Assembly (NCBI RefSeq): GCF_900106515.1
Contig: NZ_FNWF01000002.1
Coordinates: forward strand, 216,001-280,000
Length of the DNA stretch: 64,000 bases
Direction: 5' to 3'
Origin: Peptoniphilus lacydonensis
GTDB taxonomy: Bacteria; Bacillota; Clostridia; Tissierellales; Peptoniphilaceae
This document shows positions 18,771-26,778 of the stretch, piece by piece. The notes under the pieces are model-generated. The model was not told the origin of the DNA and made no database searches. It saw only the letters and a list, made by a program, of their open reading frames with translations. The position numbers and the translations under genes were made by a program. How positions within the stretch are numbered: position 1 is the first letter of the stretch; every line of letters starts with the position of its first letter.

Positions 18771-19447
18771 TTATGCTACTTTTAATTCTCTATTCTTAAT
18801 TTTTAACTTCATGACTCTTGTATAGTATACTCTTAGGAATTTGTTTAATCCTGCAAATGTGCAAACTTTTTTCGTTTTTCCTTCTCTTTCTTTTTTTATC
18901 ATGTACTTATATATTTCGTTTTCTTCGTCCTTCGCACTCATCATACATTTCATTGCCTGGTAGCCTACATTTCTTAGCATTGAGTTTCCTCTTTTGGTCA
19001 TTTTTATCTGATCTGCTTTAAAGTTTCCTGATTCATAGGGTGTGGAGTCTATTCCTACAAAGGATATTAGAATTTTTTTGTTTTTAAATTTTGATAGGTT
19101 TCCAAATTCTGCTACTATTGGTACTGCTAGTTTGCTCAATATGCCTAAGAATTTTTTTACTTTTTTGATATTCTTCTAAGATCTCGGATATTTCTATCAT
19201 TCGTGTTAAAATTCTATTTAGAATCTGATTTATTTGTTTTATCAGTTCTATTCCTTCTCTGATATTCGTTTGTCATTTTTACTTCTTCTTTTAATTTTTC
19301 TAGTTTCTCTAAAAATTCCTTTACTTTGGTTTTATTTAGATATATATCAAAGGGCCTCCAAATTATTTTACTTTCTTATTCTAATGCACAGGCTGTAAAC
19401 TTTTCTTTTGATATGTCTATACCTATTGATATTATATTTTTCCTTCT
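18771..19447 (-). mobile_element. Degenerate IS110-family transposase
   Basis: The C-terminal Transposase_20 domain is open from 19139 to 18771 (122 codons) with VAEFGNLSKF, SFVGIDSTPYESG and MTKRGNSMLRNVGYQA, typical of IS110/IS116/IS902 elements. The N-terminal DEDD start can still be read further up the minus strand (ISIGIDISKEKFTACALE, about 19386-19442) but is followed by a stop. The middle, with phrases like TRMIEISEILEEYQKSKKIL, is split over several frames. It is inactive as a protein. Sequence up to about 19600 may be the element's noncoding left end. Confidence 0.75.
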
Positions 19448-19624
19448 TTCTTTTTATTTTGTAGTTTCTACCTGAACCATTACACTCTTTTTTAGCTCGT
19501 GACACGGACATTTTGTCCAACCTACTTAACCGAATATGAATAACGAAGACATAGTCGACAGCTTTTATCATGGATATTTTAACCTTAAAACAGACTTATC
19601 TTACTACTACTTCTTCATTATACA

Positions 19625-19668
19625 AAAATAGTGTAAGATAGGAATCATTTCCTATCTTACACTATTTT
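19625..19668. terminator. 20-bp perfect-stem hairpin, likely bidirectional terminator
   Basis: AAAATAGTGTAAGATAGGAA, a four-base loop, and its exact complement ending in TTTT. It sits 52 bp past the stop of the 64-residue membrane-protein gene and so can end the cassette's transcript. It reads the same way on the other strand. Confidence 0.75.
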
Positions 19669-19720
19669 GGGTACTAAAAAGCACCTACCATTTTGTAATA
19701 TAGTTGTCGAAATTCATTAT

Positions 19721-19915
19721 TTAACTTTTTAATTTTTTAATAACCAATAATCCAATTAGAACAGTTAACCAATAACAAACCTCAGCTAAAAATATCATTA
19801 ATAACATTTCTTTTGTATGAGTCTTATTTATATCATATTTCAAAAAATAAAAAACACCCATAATAAAAAGTCCAATGATATTATACATTAAGGCTCTTAA
19901 GAGCGCATTTTTCAT
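19721..19915 (-). CDS. Small two-helix membrane protein (cassette partner)
   Basis: Unrecognised 64-residue protein with two membrane segments (about residues 10-26 and 39-58) and a basic C-terminus, KKLKS. Its ATG overlaps the stop of the upstream secreted-protein gene as TAATG, so it is translated by coupling and is expressed with it. A partner, anchoring or immunity role is possible but nothing in the sequence proves one. Confidence 0.6.
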   Translation of the reverse strand: MKNALLRALMYNIIGLFIMGVFYFLKYDINKTHTKEMLLMIFLAEVCYWLTVLIGLLVIKKLKS

Positions 19916-20631
19916 TAATGATATCCCCTTTTACTCCAATGTAAACTCGTAATATATTCTCCGTCAGTGGTATAAAAATCTCCATAGAATCTTGTGTAAT
20001 GTTTTCCTGTTCTATAAGGACTTGAATATACATCTACACTTGCTCGAACATTCCATGGCATAATACTACCTGCCCCTAGTAATCCAACAGAAGTAGCTGC
20101 CGCTACAAATTTCCCCCCAAGCGAAATCCCGACCTCAGGGGCTATTGCAAAGACTCCAGCTAATATAGATCCTACTACAAGAGCTGTAGCTTTTTTCCCA
20201 GTTAGATTTATCGTATATTCTTCGTGTCTTAAAAATTTCCCACGATCATTGGAATAAGTAACAAATACATCATGTGTCTCTTCATCAGATTCTGTTAGTT
20301 CTAAAATTTGATCAAACCTATAGCTTTCTGAGTTTATAAGCTCTTGATCTGAATTCCTGTTTTCAAAGTAAACAATACCAACTGATCTATCGACAGTTGT
20401 AATCTGAGTTTCTATTAATACTCCTTCATCAGTAAAAAAATTAGAAGTAGTTTTGATTTTATCTTCTCTAGATATCAAATCTTCTTCAACTTTATATCTT
20501 TTTCCATTTTCTACAAAAGTTGCCTCACTATGTTTAACATAATCTGAATACTCAGAGGCTTGAGCATAGCATGGAGACAAAATTGTAGCTACCATTACAA
20601 ATGACATCAATAAACTTACTATTTTTTTAAT
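19915..20631 (-). CDS. Secreted protein of unknown function with C-terminal glycine/alanine-rich hydrophobic segment
   Basis: The best start is an ATT at 20629-20631, four bases after AAAGGAGAG. It gives a textbook signal peptide (KKIVSLLMSFVMVATILSP, cleavage after AQA). The first conventional starts, TTG at 20610 and ATG at 20607, cut the basic head off this peptide. A mature N-terminal part of about 115 residues (SEATFVENGKRYKVEEDL...) leads to a hydrophobic Gly/Ala segment near residues 150-195. The tail is aromatic and basic (HYTRFYGDFYTTDG). I do not recognise the family. Size and the coupled two-helix partner are compatible with a large bacteriocin-like protein, but that is a guess. 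Confidence 0.6.
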   Translation of the reverse strand: MKKIVSLLMSFVMVATILSPCYAQASEYSDYVKHSEATFVENGKRYKVEEDLISREDKIKTTSNFFTDEGVLIETQITTVDRSVGIVYFENRNSDQELINSESYRFDQILELTESDEETHDVFVTYSNDRGKFLRHEEYTINLTGKKATALVVGSILAGVFAIAPEVGISLGGKFVAAATSVGLLGAGSIMPWNVRASVDVYSSPYRTGKHYTRFYGDFYTTDGEYITSLHWSKRGYH

Positions 20632-20673
20632 TTAACTCTCCTTTCTTTTTTATTGGTATTGGTTATCAATTTC

Positions 20674-20703
20674 ATTCTAATGCTTCAAGCATTTATTTGT
20701 CAA
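20674..20703 (-). promoter_or_regulatory. Promoter of the secreted-protein cassette, with palindrome in the spacer
   Basis: TTGACA (20698-20703), 18-bp spacer and TAGAAT (20674-20679). The spacer holds the palindrome ATGCTT-n-AAGCAT (20680-20692), a possible operator. Confidence 0.6.
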
Positions 20704-20710
20704 TATCTCT

Positions 20711-20875
20711 CTAAAATTTATCAAAGTCTTCTTGTGTTGCTACTTCCTTGTATTTATATTCATCATTATTTTTTTCTGTAAACATATCATTTACAATACC
20801 AATCGTTAGAAGTTATAAATCAAAAACAAAAAGACCAAGTTCTACTGCCCTTAAAAGGAATAAGGGCGTAGTCAT
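20711..20875 (-). pseudogene. Phage tail assembly chaperone, second (GT) reading frame, with in-frame stop
   Basis: From the ATG at 20875 the frame reads MTTPLFLLRAVELGLFVFDL, a TAA, then LLTIGIVNDMFTEK and KEVATQEDFDKF before its terminal TAG. This layout matches the short second ORF of siphophage tail assembly chaperones as I recall it. A single TAA interrupts an otherwise continuous 54-codon frame. Its ATG overlaps the stop of the first chaperone frame as ATGA. Confidence 0.65.
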
Positions 20876-20883
20876 TGGTCTTT
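20830..20883. other. Extended hairpin (frameshift stimulator or terminator)
   Basis: AAAGACCAA/TTGGTCTTT outer stem with an inner CTAC-n-GCCCTT/AAGGGC-GTAG stem. On the minus strand it starts right after the A_AAA_AAG slippery site (20884-20890) of the chaperone relic. It is T-rich on both sides, so it could also end transcripts in either direction. Confidence 0.5.
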
Positions 20884-21008
20884 CTTTTTTTTAGGAACTT
20901 CTTCCGACTTTATGCTAAGCCCCCATAATTCAATTAGCTGAGATAAAATTTGGTAAATTGAAAAAGTAGAGAAATTATCTAACCATTCTTCTGGACTATA
21001 AGGGCGAT
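20872..21008 (-). pseudogene. Phage tail assembly chaperone, first (G) frame, 5'-truncated
   Basis: The frame reads RPYSPEEWLDNFSTFSIYQI, then LSQLIELWGL and EEVPKKKKDQ before TGA. It is a C-terminal fragment of the first tail-chaperone ORF. The final lysine run contains A_AAA_AAG in the zero frame (20884-20890), and a -1 slip there enters the next frame. That is the classic gpG/gpGT arrangement. The 5' part is missing, fused at about 21005 to a major tail protein fragment. Confidence 0.6.
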
Positions 21009-21139
21009 TTCTAAATCTCTGTCATATCCCAATTGCTTGAAATAGTATAGTATTCAATTCCATCTGCGTAAAAGCTTTCTGGCTCTCCGTTTGTATCTAA
21101 TGAAATTGAAACAGCACCCCCAATATTTGAGGCATAGAG
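21000..21139 (-). pseudogene. Phage major tail protein fragment
   Basis: Readable as NIGGAVSISLDTNGEPESFY then ADGIEYYTISSN, a frame change, then RDLEIALI. This resembles the N-terminal half of phi13-type major tail proteins (GAVSISL, FYADGI-YY and DLEIALI blocks). It is truncated at both ends and lies against the truA terminator. Confidence 0.6.
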
Positions 21140-21142
21140 CTA

Positions 21143-21162
21143 TAAAAAAAGCCCGAAGACTT
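21143..21162 (-). terminator. Terminator of ecf-truA operon
   Basis: AAGTC-TTCG-GGCTT stem with a UUCG tetraloop followed by seven T. The first stem bases are part of the truA TAA stop. Confidence 0.8.
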
Positions 21163-21892
21163 AATATTTTACATCTACTAGATATAAACCACAAGCTGGG
21201 GCTGTTGGTCCTGCTGCTTTTCTATTTTTTTCCTCCAAGGCCTTTCTCATGTATTCAATTTCTCTTTGGCCTCGTCCTATTTCCAATGTTGTTCCTGCAA
21301 CTATACGAATCATATTTTTTAGAAAACTTTTACCAACGAAATCAATGTATAAAAATTTTCCATCTTCTATTACATCAATACTATTTATCGTTCTTATTGA
21401 ATCCTTTACTATTGCTCCCTTTCCCATAAATGAATTAAAATCGTGTTCACCTATTAAATAGTTTAGGGCTTCTTGCATTCTTTTTGGGTCAACTTCATAT
21501 GGATATTCGTAGGCTCTATTGTATAAAAGGGAATTTCTATATCTTGATCTATAAATTACATAGCGATATTTTTTTGATTTTGCATCATATCTTGCGTGGA
21601 AGTCATCTGTTACATATTTTGCATCAACCACTGATACATCTTCTGGCAAATTAAAATTAATAACCTTTGGGAGATTTCCTATGTCAATTGTTGTGTCAGA
21701 ATAAAAATTTGCATACTGACCTAGTGCGTGAACTCCTCTGTCTGTTCTTCCTGCATAAAAAACTTTTACCTCTTCTTTTAACGTTTTTTTTAATGCTTTA
21801 TTTAGTTCTCCTTCAACTGTTCTTTCATCTGGTTGAACTTGAAATCCATGGAATTTTGTACCATCGTAAGTTATTTTTATAAGTATATTCAT
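21161..21892 (-). CDS. truA: tRNA pseudouridine(38-40) synthase TruA
   Basis: Makes pseudouridine in the anticodon arm. The catalytic Asp is in AGRTDRGVHALGQ. KYRYVIYRS, HDFNSFMGKG and FVGKSFLKNMIRIVAGTTLEIGRG are further family blocks. The ATG at 21892 is used; the open frame runs 120 bp further up into ecfT but has no family similarity there. It overlaps the ecfT stop by 4 bp and is translationally coupled, with no clear ribosome-binding site of its own. 243 residues. Confidence 0.94.
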   Translation of the reverse strand: MNILIKITYDGTKFHGFQVQPDERTVEGELNKALKKTLKEEVKVFYAGRTDRGVHALGQYANFYSDTTIDIGNLPKVINFNLPEDVSVVDAKYVTDDFHARYDAKSKKYRYVIYRSRYRNSLLYNRAYEYPYEVDPKRMQEALNYLIGEHDFNSFMGKGAIVKDSIRTINSIDVIEDGKFLYIDFVGKSFLKNMIRIVAGTTLEIGRGQREIEYMRKALEEKNRKAAGPTAPACGLYLVDVKY

Positions 21893-22686
21893 ATTTTTGA
21901 AATTATTATCACTACAGTAAAGAAAATTAAATTTCCAACAAAAATTACTACATCTTTTTTTACAATTTTTGATGTATTCATTTTTGTCCTTCCATCTCCA
22001 CCTCTGTAACATCTTGCTTCCATTGCTGTTGCAAGTTCTTCTGCCCTTCTAAAAGAGTTTATAAAAAGTGGCACTAAAAGAGGTACTAAGTTTCTAGCAC
22101 GCTTTGCTATATTTCCAGATTCAAAATCTGCTCCTCTCGCCATTTGTGCCTTCATTATCTTATCTGTTTCTTCAATAAGTGTTGGAATAAACCTAAGTGC
22201 AATTGTCATCATCATAGCTATTTCATGACTAGGTACTCCAATTTTTCTAAATGGCTTTAAAAGTGATTCTATTCCATCTGTAAGTTCAATTGGTGATGTT
22301 GTGTAAGTTAAAAGGCTTGTGCCTAAAACTAAAAGAACTAATCTTATTCCCATAAATACTGCTAAATCTATTCCTGCCTGAGAAATTTTTAAAAAACCTA
22401 TAGTATATTTCACTTCTCCCGGTGTAAAAAATAAGTTTATTATAAATGTGACAAGAATTATCCATCTAAGAGGCTTTAATCCTCTAAGGACAAGTCCAAC
22501 TGGTAGTTTTGCTACTTTTATTATTAAAAGTAAATAAATAACAATGGGAACATACATAAAAACTGAATGTACAAAAAACAATGATGCTATAAATAGAATC
22601 ATTGTAAGCATTTTTAACTTTGGATCATATTTATGTACAAGTGTATCTCCTGGAAAATACTGTCCTATTGTAATATCTTTAAACAT
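21889..22686 (-). CDS. ecfT: ECF transporter transmembrane component EcfT
   Basis: Membrane scaffold of the group II energy-coupling factor vitamin transporter, which binds EcfA1A2 and exchanges S components. It has about five membrane helices. The coupling-helix Ala-Arg-Gly motif appears as [14 protein letters not shown] and the second as [10 protein letters not shown]. The ATG at 22686 fits GAGAGGTG at 6-bp spacing better than the GTG at 22695. It overlaps ecfA2 by 8 bp. 265 residues. Confidence 0.93.
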   Translation of the reverse strand: MFKDITIGQYFPGDTLVHKYDPKLKMLTMILFIASLFFVHSVFMYVPIVIYLLLIIKVAKLPVGLVLRGLKPLRWIILVTFIINLFFTPGEVKYTIGFLKISQAGIDLAVFMGIRLVLLVLGTSLLTYTTSPIELTDGIESLLKPFRKIGVPSHEIAMMMTIALRFIPTLIEETDKIMKAQMARGADFESGNIAKRARNLVPLLVPLFINSFRRAEELATAMEARCYRGGDGRTKMNTSKIVKKDVVIFVGNLIFFTVVIIISKI

Positions 22687-23545
22687 GAGAAACACCTCTC
22701 AAATACTTTTCCAAAGATTCTTTTGCTTCTTCTACTGTTATTGCATCTTCATTTATGTCAAGTCCCTTTTTCTTTAATGTCCTCATAAGTGAAGTTATTT
22801 GTGGGATACCAAGTCCTACTGAAAGAAGTTTATCCTCATTTCTAAAAATTTCTCTCGGATTTGAATCTAAAAATAATTTTCCTTTATCCATAACTATAAT
22901 TCTTTCTGCAATCTTTGCCACATCTTCCATAGAATGGGAAACTAAAATTACAGTTATTTTTCTCTTCTCGTGAATACTTTTTATTTCACTTAATATTTCG
23001 TCACGACCTCTTGGATCAAGTCCTGCAGTTGGCTCATCAAGTATTAAAACTTTAGGTTCCATTGCTAGCACTCCTGCAATGGCAACTCTTCTCTTTAGCC
23101 CTCCTGATAAGTCAAAGGGAGATTTGTCTTTATATATTTCATAATCTAGACCAACTGAATCCATAGAATTTTTTACTCTTTTTAAGACTTCCTCTTCACT
23201 TAATTCTAAATTATTTGGTCCAAAGGCAATATCTTTTTCAATTGTTTCTTCAAACAATTGATATTCTGGATATTGAAATACAAGGCCAATTTTTTTTCTG
23301 AGTTCTGTCAAATTTGTTCCAGATTTGTCAATTTTCTTACCATCTATTATTATTTCTCCAGAACTTGGTTTTAATAGACCATTTAAATGCTGTATAAAAG
23401 TAGATTTGCCTGAACCTGTGTGACCTATAAGACCAATAAATTCGTTTTCTTCTATTTTTAAATTTAAATTATCAATTGCTCTTTTTTCAAAAGGCATACC
23501 TTCACTATAAATATGCGTCAAATTGTTAATCTCTATTAGCGACAT
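22679..23545 (-). CDS. ecfA2: ECF transporter ATP-binding protein EcfA2
   Basis: ATPase of the ECF module. Walker A is [10 protein letters not shown], the Q-loop is [13 protein letters not shown], the ABC signature is [15 protein letters not shown] (LSGGL rather than LSGGQ), and Walker B is [13 protein letters not shown] with the switch SHSMEDV. At 288 residues it is the longer of the two ATPases, as usual for A2. It overlaps ecfA1 by 10 bp. Confidence 0.94.
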   Translation of the reverse strand: MSLIEINNLTHIYSEGMPFEKRAIDNLNLKIEENEFIGLIGHTGSGKSTFIQHLNGLLKPSSGEIIIDGKKIDKSGTNLTELRKKIGLVFQYPEYQLFEETIEKDIAFGPNNLELSEEEVLKRVKNSMDSVGLDYEIYKDKSPFDLSGGLKRRVAIAGVLAMEPKVLILDEPTAGLDPRGRDEILSEIKSIHEKRKITVILVSHSMEDVAKIAERIIVMDKGKLFLDSNPREIFRNEDKLLSVGLGIPQITSLMRTLKKKGLDINEDAITVEEAKESLEKYLRGVSHV

Positions 23546-24360
23546 ATTTCTTTCACCATTTCTTCAATATTTAAAACTTCTGTTGAAATTTCAAAACCAT
23601 CTTTTTTAAGTTCATTTGCAAGTTCCGTTACCTGTGGAACGTCAAGACCTAATTTTTTTATTTCATCCACATGAGAAAAAACTTCTCTAGGTTTTCCTGA
23701 TAGTACAATATCTCCATCTTCCATTACAACTACCCTATCACTTATTGCAGCTTCTTCCATATAATGAGTTATCAAAATTATTGTCTTATGCTCTTCTCTA
23801 TTTAATTTTATAAGAGTATCAATTACTTCACGTCTTCCACTTGGATCTAACATTGCAGTTGGCTCATCAAGTATTATATATTTTGGACTCATCGCAAGAA
23901 TTCCTGCTATGGCAACTCTTTGTTTTTGTCCCCCAGAAAGAAGATGTGGTGCATTTCTTTTATAATCACTCATTCCAACATCTAAAAGAGCTTTGTCCAC
24001 CCTCTTTCTAATTTCTGAGGGATCTATACCTAAATTTTCTGGTCCAAAAGCAACTTCATCTTCAACAACTGTTGCAACTAGTTGATTGTCAGGATTTTGA
24101 AAAACCATTCCTGCAGTTCTTCTTATATCCCAAATGCTCTCTTCATTTTTTGTGTTCATTCCATCTACTAAAATGTCACCTTCGCCTGGCTCTAAAAGTC
24201 CATTTATAAGTTTTGCAAGAGTGGACTTACCAGATCCATTGTGTCCAAGAAGAGCAATAAACTCACCTTCATAAATTTCTAAATCTATATTTTTTAAAAT
24301 TTGCTTTGCATTTTCATCTTCATAATCATATTTAAAAGACAAATTTCTTATGCTAATCAT
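23536..24360 (-). CDS. ecfA1: ECF transporter ATP-binding protein EcfA1
   Basis: First ATPase of the module. Walker A is [10 protein letters not shown], the Q-loop is [12 protein letters not shown], the signature is [14 protein letters not shown], Walker B is [12 protein letters not shown] and the switch is THYMEEA. At 274 residues it is normal. The ATG follows AGGTGATAAG. A TATAAT-like box upstream (around 24380) lacks a good -35. The ecfA1-ecfA2-ecfT-truA order is the conserved Firmicute arrangement, usually after ribosomal protein genes, which are not here. Confidence 0.94.
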   Translation of the reverse strand: MISIRNLSFKYDYEDENAKQILKNIDLEIYEGEFIALLGHNGSGKSTLAKLINGLLEPGEGDILVDGMNTKNEESIWDIRRTAGMVFQNPDNQLVATVVEDEVAFGPENLGIDPSEIRKRVDKALLDVGMSDYKRNAPHLLSGGQKQRVAIAGILAMSPKYIILDEPTAMLDPSGRREVIDTLIKLNREEHKTIILITHYMEEAAISDRVVVMEDGDIVLSGKPREVFSHVDEIKKLGLDVPQVTELANELKKDGFEISTEVLNIEEMVKEICR

Positions 24361-24415
24361 CTTATCACCTGTTACATTAACCTATTATAAATCATAAGTT
24401 AACTAAAATCTATGC

Positions 24416-25018
24416 TTATTTTTTAGATACAAATTTATTATCTCCTATATAAAATCTAAGAGGAAGTTCTGCATCTTCTCCTGCATAATCTATTCCTACT
24501 CTTTTATCCACAACAATTTTCTTTGGAACTTCAAAATCTTCAATATACAAATAATCTTTAGATAAAACTTTTCCATTTAAGTTTCTGTCAATTGCCATTC
24601 CCATTGTAAGTTTCCCAGGGCCATTTGTAAGATTTTTCTTTTGATAATTTGAAAGATCTTCGTAATTTCTGTTAAACCTATTATTTGCAAATTTATCTAA
24701 ATTATCAATAGGTTCAACTGCTCTTATAAGTACTGCTTCAGGTTCTTTTTCAGTCCTTGTCACTATATTTAAAAGATTATACATTCCATAAATTAAATAT
24801 ACATAGATGTAACCGCCGTCTTTATACAAAATTTCATTTCTTTTTGTAATATTGCCACCATAACTATGACAAGCCTTATCATCTAAGCCTAAATAAGCCT
24901 CAGTTTCAACTATTTTTGCACAGAAAAAATTACCAGAAATATTTCTGATAATTTTTTTCCCTAGCAAATTTTTTGCAACATCTGATGTATCTTTTTTAAA
25001 AAAATCACTTTTCAGCAT
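24416..25018 (-). CDS. 3-methyladenine DNA glycosylase (AAG/MPG family)
   Basis: Removes alkylated or deaminated purines from DNA. Family blocks are ARNLLGK-like AKNLLGKKIIR, KIVETEAYLGLDDKACHSYGG (catalytic Glu in VETEAY), GGYIYVYLIYGMYNLLNIV and VLIRAVEP, with NGPGKLTMGMAID near the end. The ATG at 25018 sits after GGAGAAGAA. An upstream ATG at 25036 lacks a site. The start overlaps the -1 frame end of the DUF1232 gene by 14 bp. 200 residues. Confidence 0.92.
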   Translation of the reverse strand: MLKSDFFKKDTSDVAKNLLGKKIIRNISGNFFCAKIVETEAYLGLDDKACHSYGGNITKRNEILYKDGGYIYVYLIYGMYNLLNIVTRTEKEPEAVLIRAVEPIDNLDKFANNRFNRNYEDLSNYQKKNLTNGPGKLTMGMAIDRNLNGKVLSKDYLYIEDFEVPKKIVVDKRVGIDYAGEDAELPLRFYIGDNKFVSKK

Positions 25019-25387
25019 TTCTTCTCCACTCATCATATTTTCCCAATTGTTTATCCAACTTCTTCACAATAAATTTAAGGACACTTAAATCATCAATAAA
25101 TCCAAAAAATAAAATATAATCTGGTATTATATCTGCTGGGTTAAGAAGATAAAGTAAACCTGCAATTATCATTATAATGTCGGCTTTTTTACATCTCTAT
25201 AATTTCCTCTCATATAGTCTGTTAAAAGTCCAAACATAAGCTTCAGTTCACGAGAAATCTTTTTAAATAATTCTATTTTATCAGTCTTCTCAATTGATTG
25301 TTGAACAACTCTGTTAAATCTGTTTTTGTCTTTATAAACCTCATTAGCGTAAGGAATCATCCTTCTTAGAATTTTATAATAATTCAA
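25005..25387 (-). CDS. DUF1232 (YkvA-like) membrane protein interrupted at an A_AAA_AAG slippery site
   Basis: The zero frame runs from ATG at 25387 to TAA at 25172 (71 codons, ending RDVKKPTL). The DUF1232 core itself lies in the -1 frame: LLYLLNPADIIPDYILFFGF and DDLSVLKFIVKKL, up to TGA at 25005-25007. The heptamer A_AAA_AAG at 25184-25190 is exactly in phase, so a -1 slip yields one 127-residue protein reading DVKKADIIMIIAGLLYLL. An SD-like AGAGGA lies about 15 bases upstream, as in dnaX. It is alternatively a one-base deletion in the A run (pseudogene) or an assembly error. The 3' end overlaps the glycosylase start by 14 bp, which suggests the long form is the ancestral gene. Confidence 0.65.
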
Positions 25388-25437
25388 AAACTCTCCCCCT
25401 AATTTAAATTACAATTCTTCTTTACCCAAAATTGTAT

Positions 25438-26067
25438 TTAAACATTCATCCAACTTGCGTCCTTTGGATTTTCTCTAAATAACTTTAATTTTTCTATTTC
25501 ATTTTTTTTAATATATTCCATTTCATGGGCAACTTCAATAAGCTCGTCAAAGTTTGTAAGAGATTCGTTAGAAAACCCTGCTTCTTTAAAACTATCAGAA
25601 GCTTTTTTCATGTTATATGTGAAAATACTTATTATTCCAAGAACTTCATATCCTTCATCTTGCAATGCTTTTGCTGCTTCAATTGATGAGCCACCAGTTG
25701 AAAATAAATCTTCAATTACAACAACTTTTGCCCCAGATATTTTTGCTCCTTCAATTTTATTTTGTTTACCATGATCCTTATTAGAACTTCTAACAAACCC
25801 CATTGGAAGAGATAATTTGTCTGCAATTATTGCTGCATGAGGAATACCAGCCGTTGCTGTTCCCATAATATATTCTGCCTCAGAAAATTTTTTCTTAATT
25901 AAATTGACAAGACTATCTTCTACAAAATTTCTTTCTTTTGGGTAAGATAAAATAAGTCTGTTATCACAATATATTGGAGATTTTATCCCTGAAGCCCAAG
26001 TATATGGATCTTCTGGTGAAAGAGTTACAGCCTTTAATTCTAATAAAATTTTTGCAATTTCTTTCAT
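25438..26067 (-). CDS. pyrE: Orotate phosphoribosyltransferase
   Basis: Joins orotate and PRPP to give OMP. The PRPP-binding loop is VVVIEDLFSTGGSSIEAA, and TASGIKSPIYCD-type sequence appears as WASGIKSPIYCDNR near the N-terminus. VRSSNKDHGKQNKIEG is the flexible catalytic loop. At 209 residues it is normal. It abuts pyrF so that the two last steps of UMP synthesis are co-expressed; no other pyr genes are in the window. Confidence 0.94.
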   Translation of the reverse strand: MKEIAKILLELKAVTLSPEDPYTWASGIKSPIYCDNRLILSYPKERNFVEDSLVNLIKKKFSEAEYIMGTATAGIPHAAIIADKLSLPMGFVRSSNKDHGKQNKIEGAKISGAKVVVIEDLFSTGGSSIEAAKALQDEGYEVLGIISIFTYNMKKASDSFKEAGFSNESLTNFDELIEVAHEMEYIKKNEIEKLKLFRENPKDASWMNV

Positions 26068-26771
26068 TATTTACCTCCTAAAAATTCTCTTTTTATTTCC
26101 TTGTATTCTTTTAAAGGATCTTCTGCCTTAGTAATAGGTCTTCCCACAACAATATAATCCGAACCTAAATCTCTCGCTTCGCTTGGCGTTACAACTCTCT
26201 TTTGATCGTCATTATTTTTAACTTTTCTAATTCCAGGAGTTACAGTAATAAAATCTTCACCAAGCTTTTCTTTTATCTTTGGCACTTCAAGTGCAGAACA
26301 TACAATTCCTGATAAATTTGCATCTTGTGCAAGTTTTGCATAAGAAAAAACAACATCTTCCAATGATTTATCTTTATTTATTTGAAGTTCATCATACATG
26401 GTTTCTTCATCTGTTGAAGTTAACATTGTAACTCCAAGAGTTATCATCTCAGGCTTTTCTCTACTAACTATTTCACTTGCTTCACTTAACATTTTCTTGC
26501 CACCAGCACTATGAAAATTAATCATATCAACATCAAGTGAAATCAACGAATTTGTTGCTCCCTTACAAGTATTTGGAATATCGTGAATTTTAAGATCTAA
26601 AAATATCTTGTGCCCAAGTTTTTTTATCTCTCTTACAATACTGGGACCTTCTTTATAAAAAAGTTCCATTCCAATTTTTACATAAACACTTTCGCCTTCA
26701 AACTTTTTCAAGAAATCTAGTGCTATCTTTCCGCTTGGAAAATCAAGTGCAATTATTACATCCTTTGCCAT
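26067..26771 (-). CDS. pyrF: Orotidine 5'-phosphate decarboxylase
   Basis: Decarboxylates OMP to UMP. The catalytic DxKxxD motif is FLDLKIHDIPNT. VTPGIR and YIVVGRPITKAEDP bind phosphate. The ATG at 26771 is taken because GAGGTAAAA precedes it. The longer open frame to 26816 enters prfB. 234 residues, family I type. Confidence 0.94.
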   Translation of the reverse strand: MAKDVIIALDFPSGKIALDFLKKFEGESVYVKIGMELFYKEGPSIVREIKKLGHKIFLDLKIHDIPNTCKGATNSLISLDVDMINFHSAGGKKMLSEASEIVSREKPEMITLGVTMLTSTDEETMYDELQINKDKSLEDVVFSYAKLAQDANLSGIVCSALEVPKIKEKLGEDFITVTPGIRKVKNNDDQKRVVTPSEARDLGSDYIVVGRPITKAEDPLKEYKEIKREFLGGK

Positions 26772-26778
26772 TTTTACC

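Noticed and set aside
19368-19571. 67-codon minus-strand ORF upstream of the IS110 relic
   Set aside because: It is in a different frame from the readable transposase N-terminus (ISIGIDIS), is very Lys/Arg-rich and probably arises by chance in the element's noncoding end.
21000-21139. Major tail fragment as an unknown functional small gene
   Set aside because: It changes frame midway, has no start codon or ribosome-binding site and lies against the truA terminator, so it is read as a relic.
21893-22012. 40-codon extension of truA
   Set aside because: It lies inside ecfT in another frame, is Cys/Lys/Asn-rich and has no similarity to TruA. The family start is the ATG at 21892.
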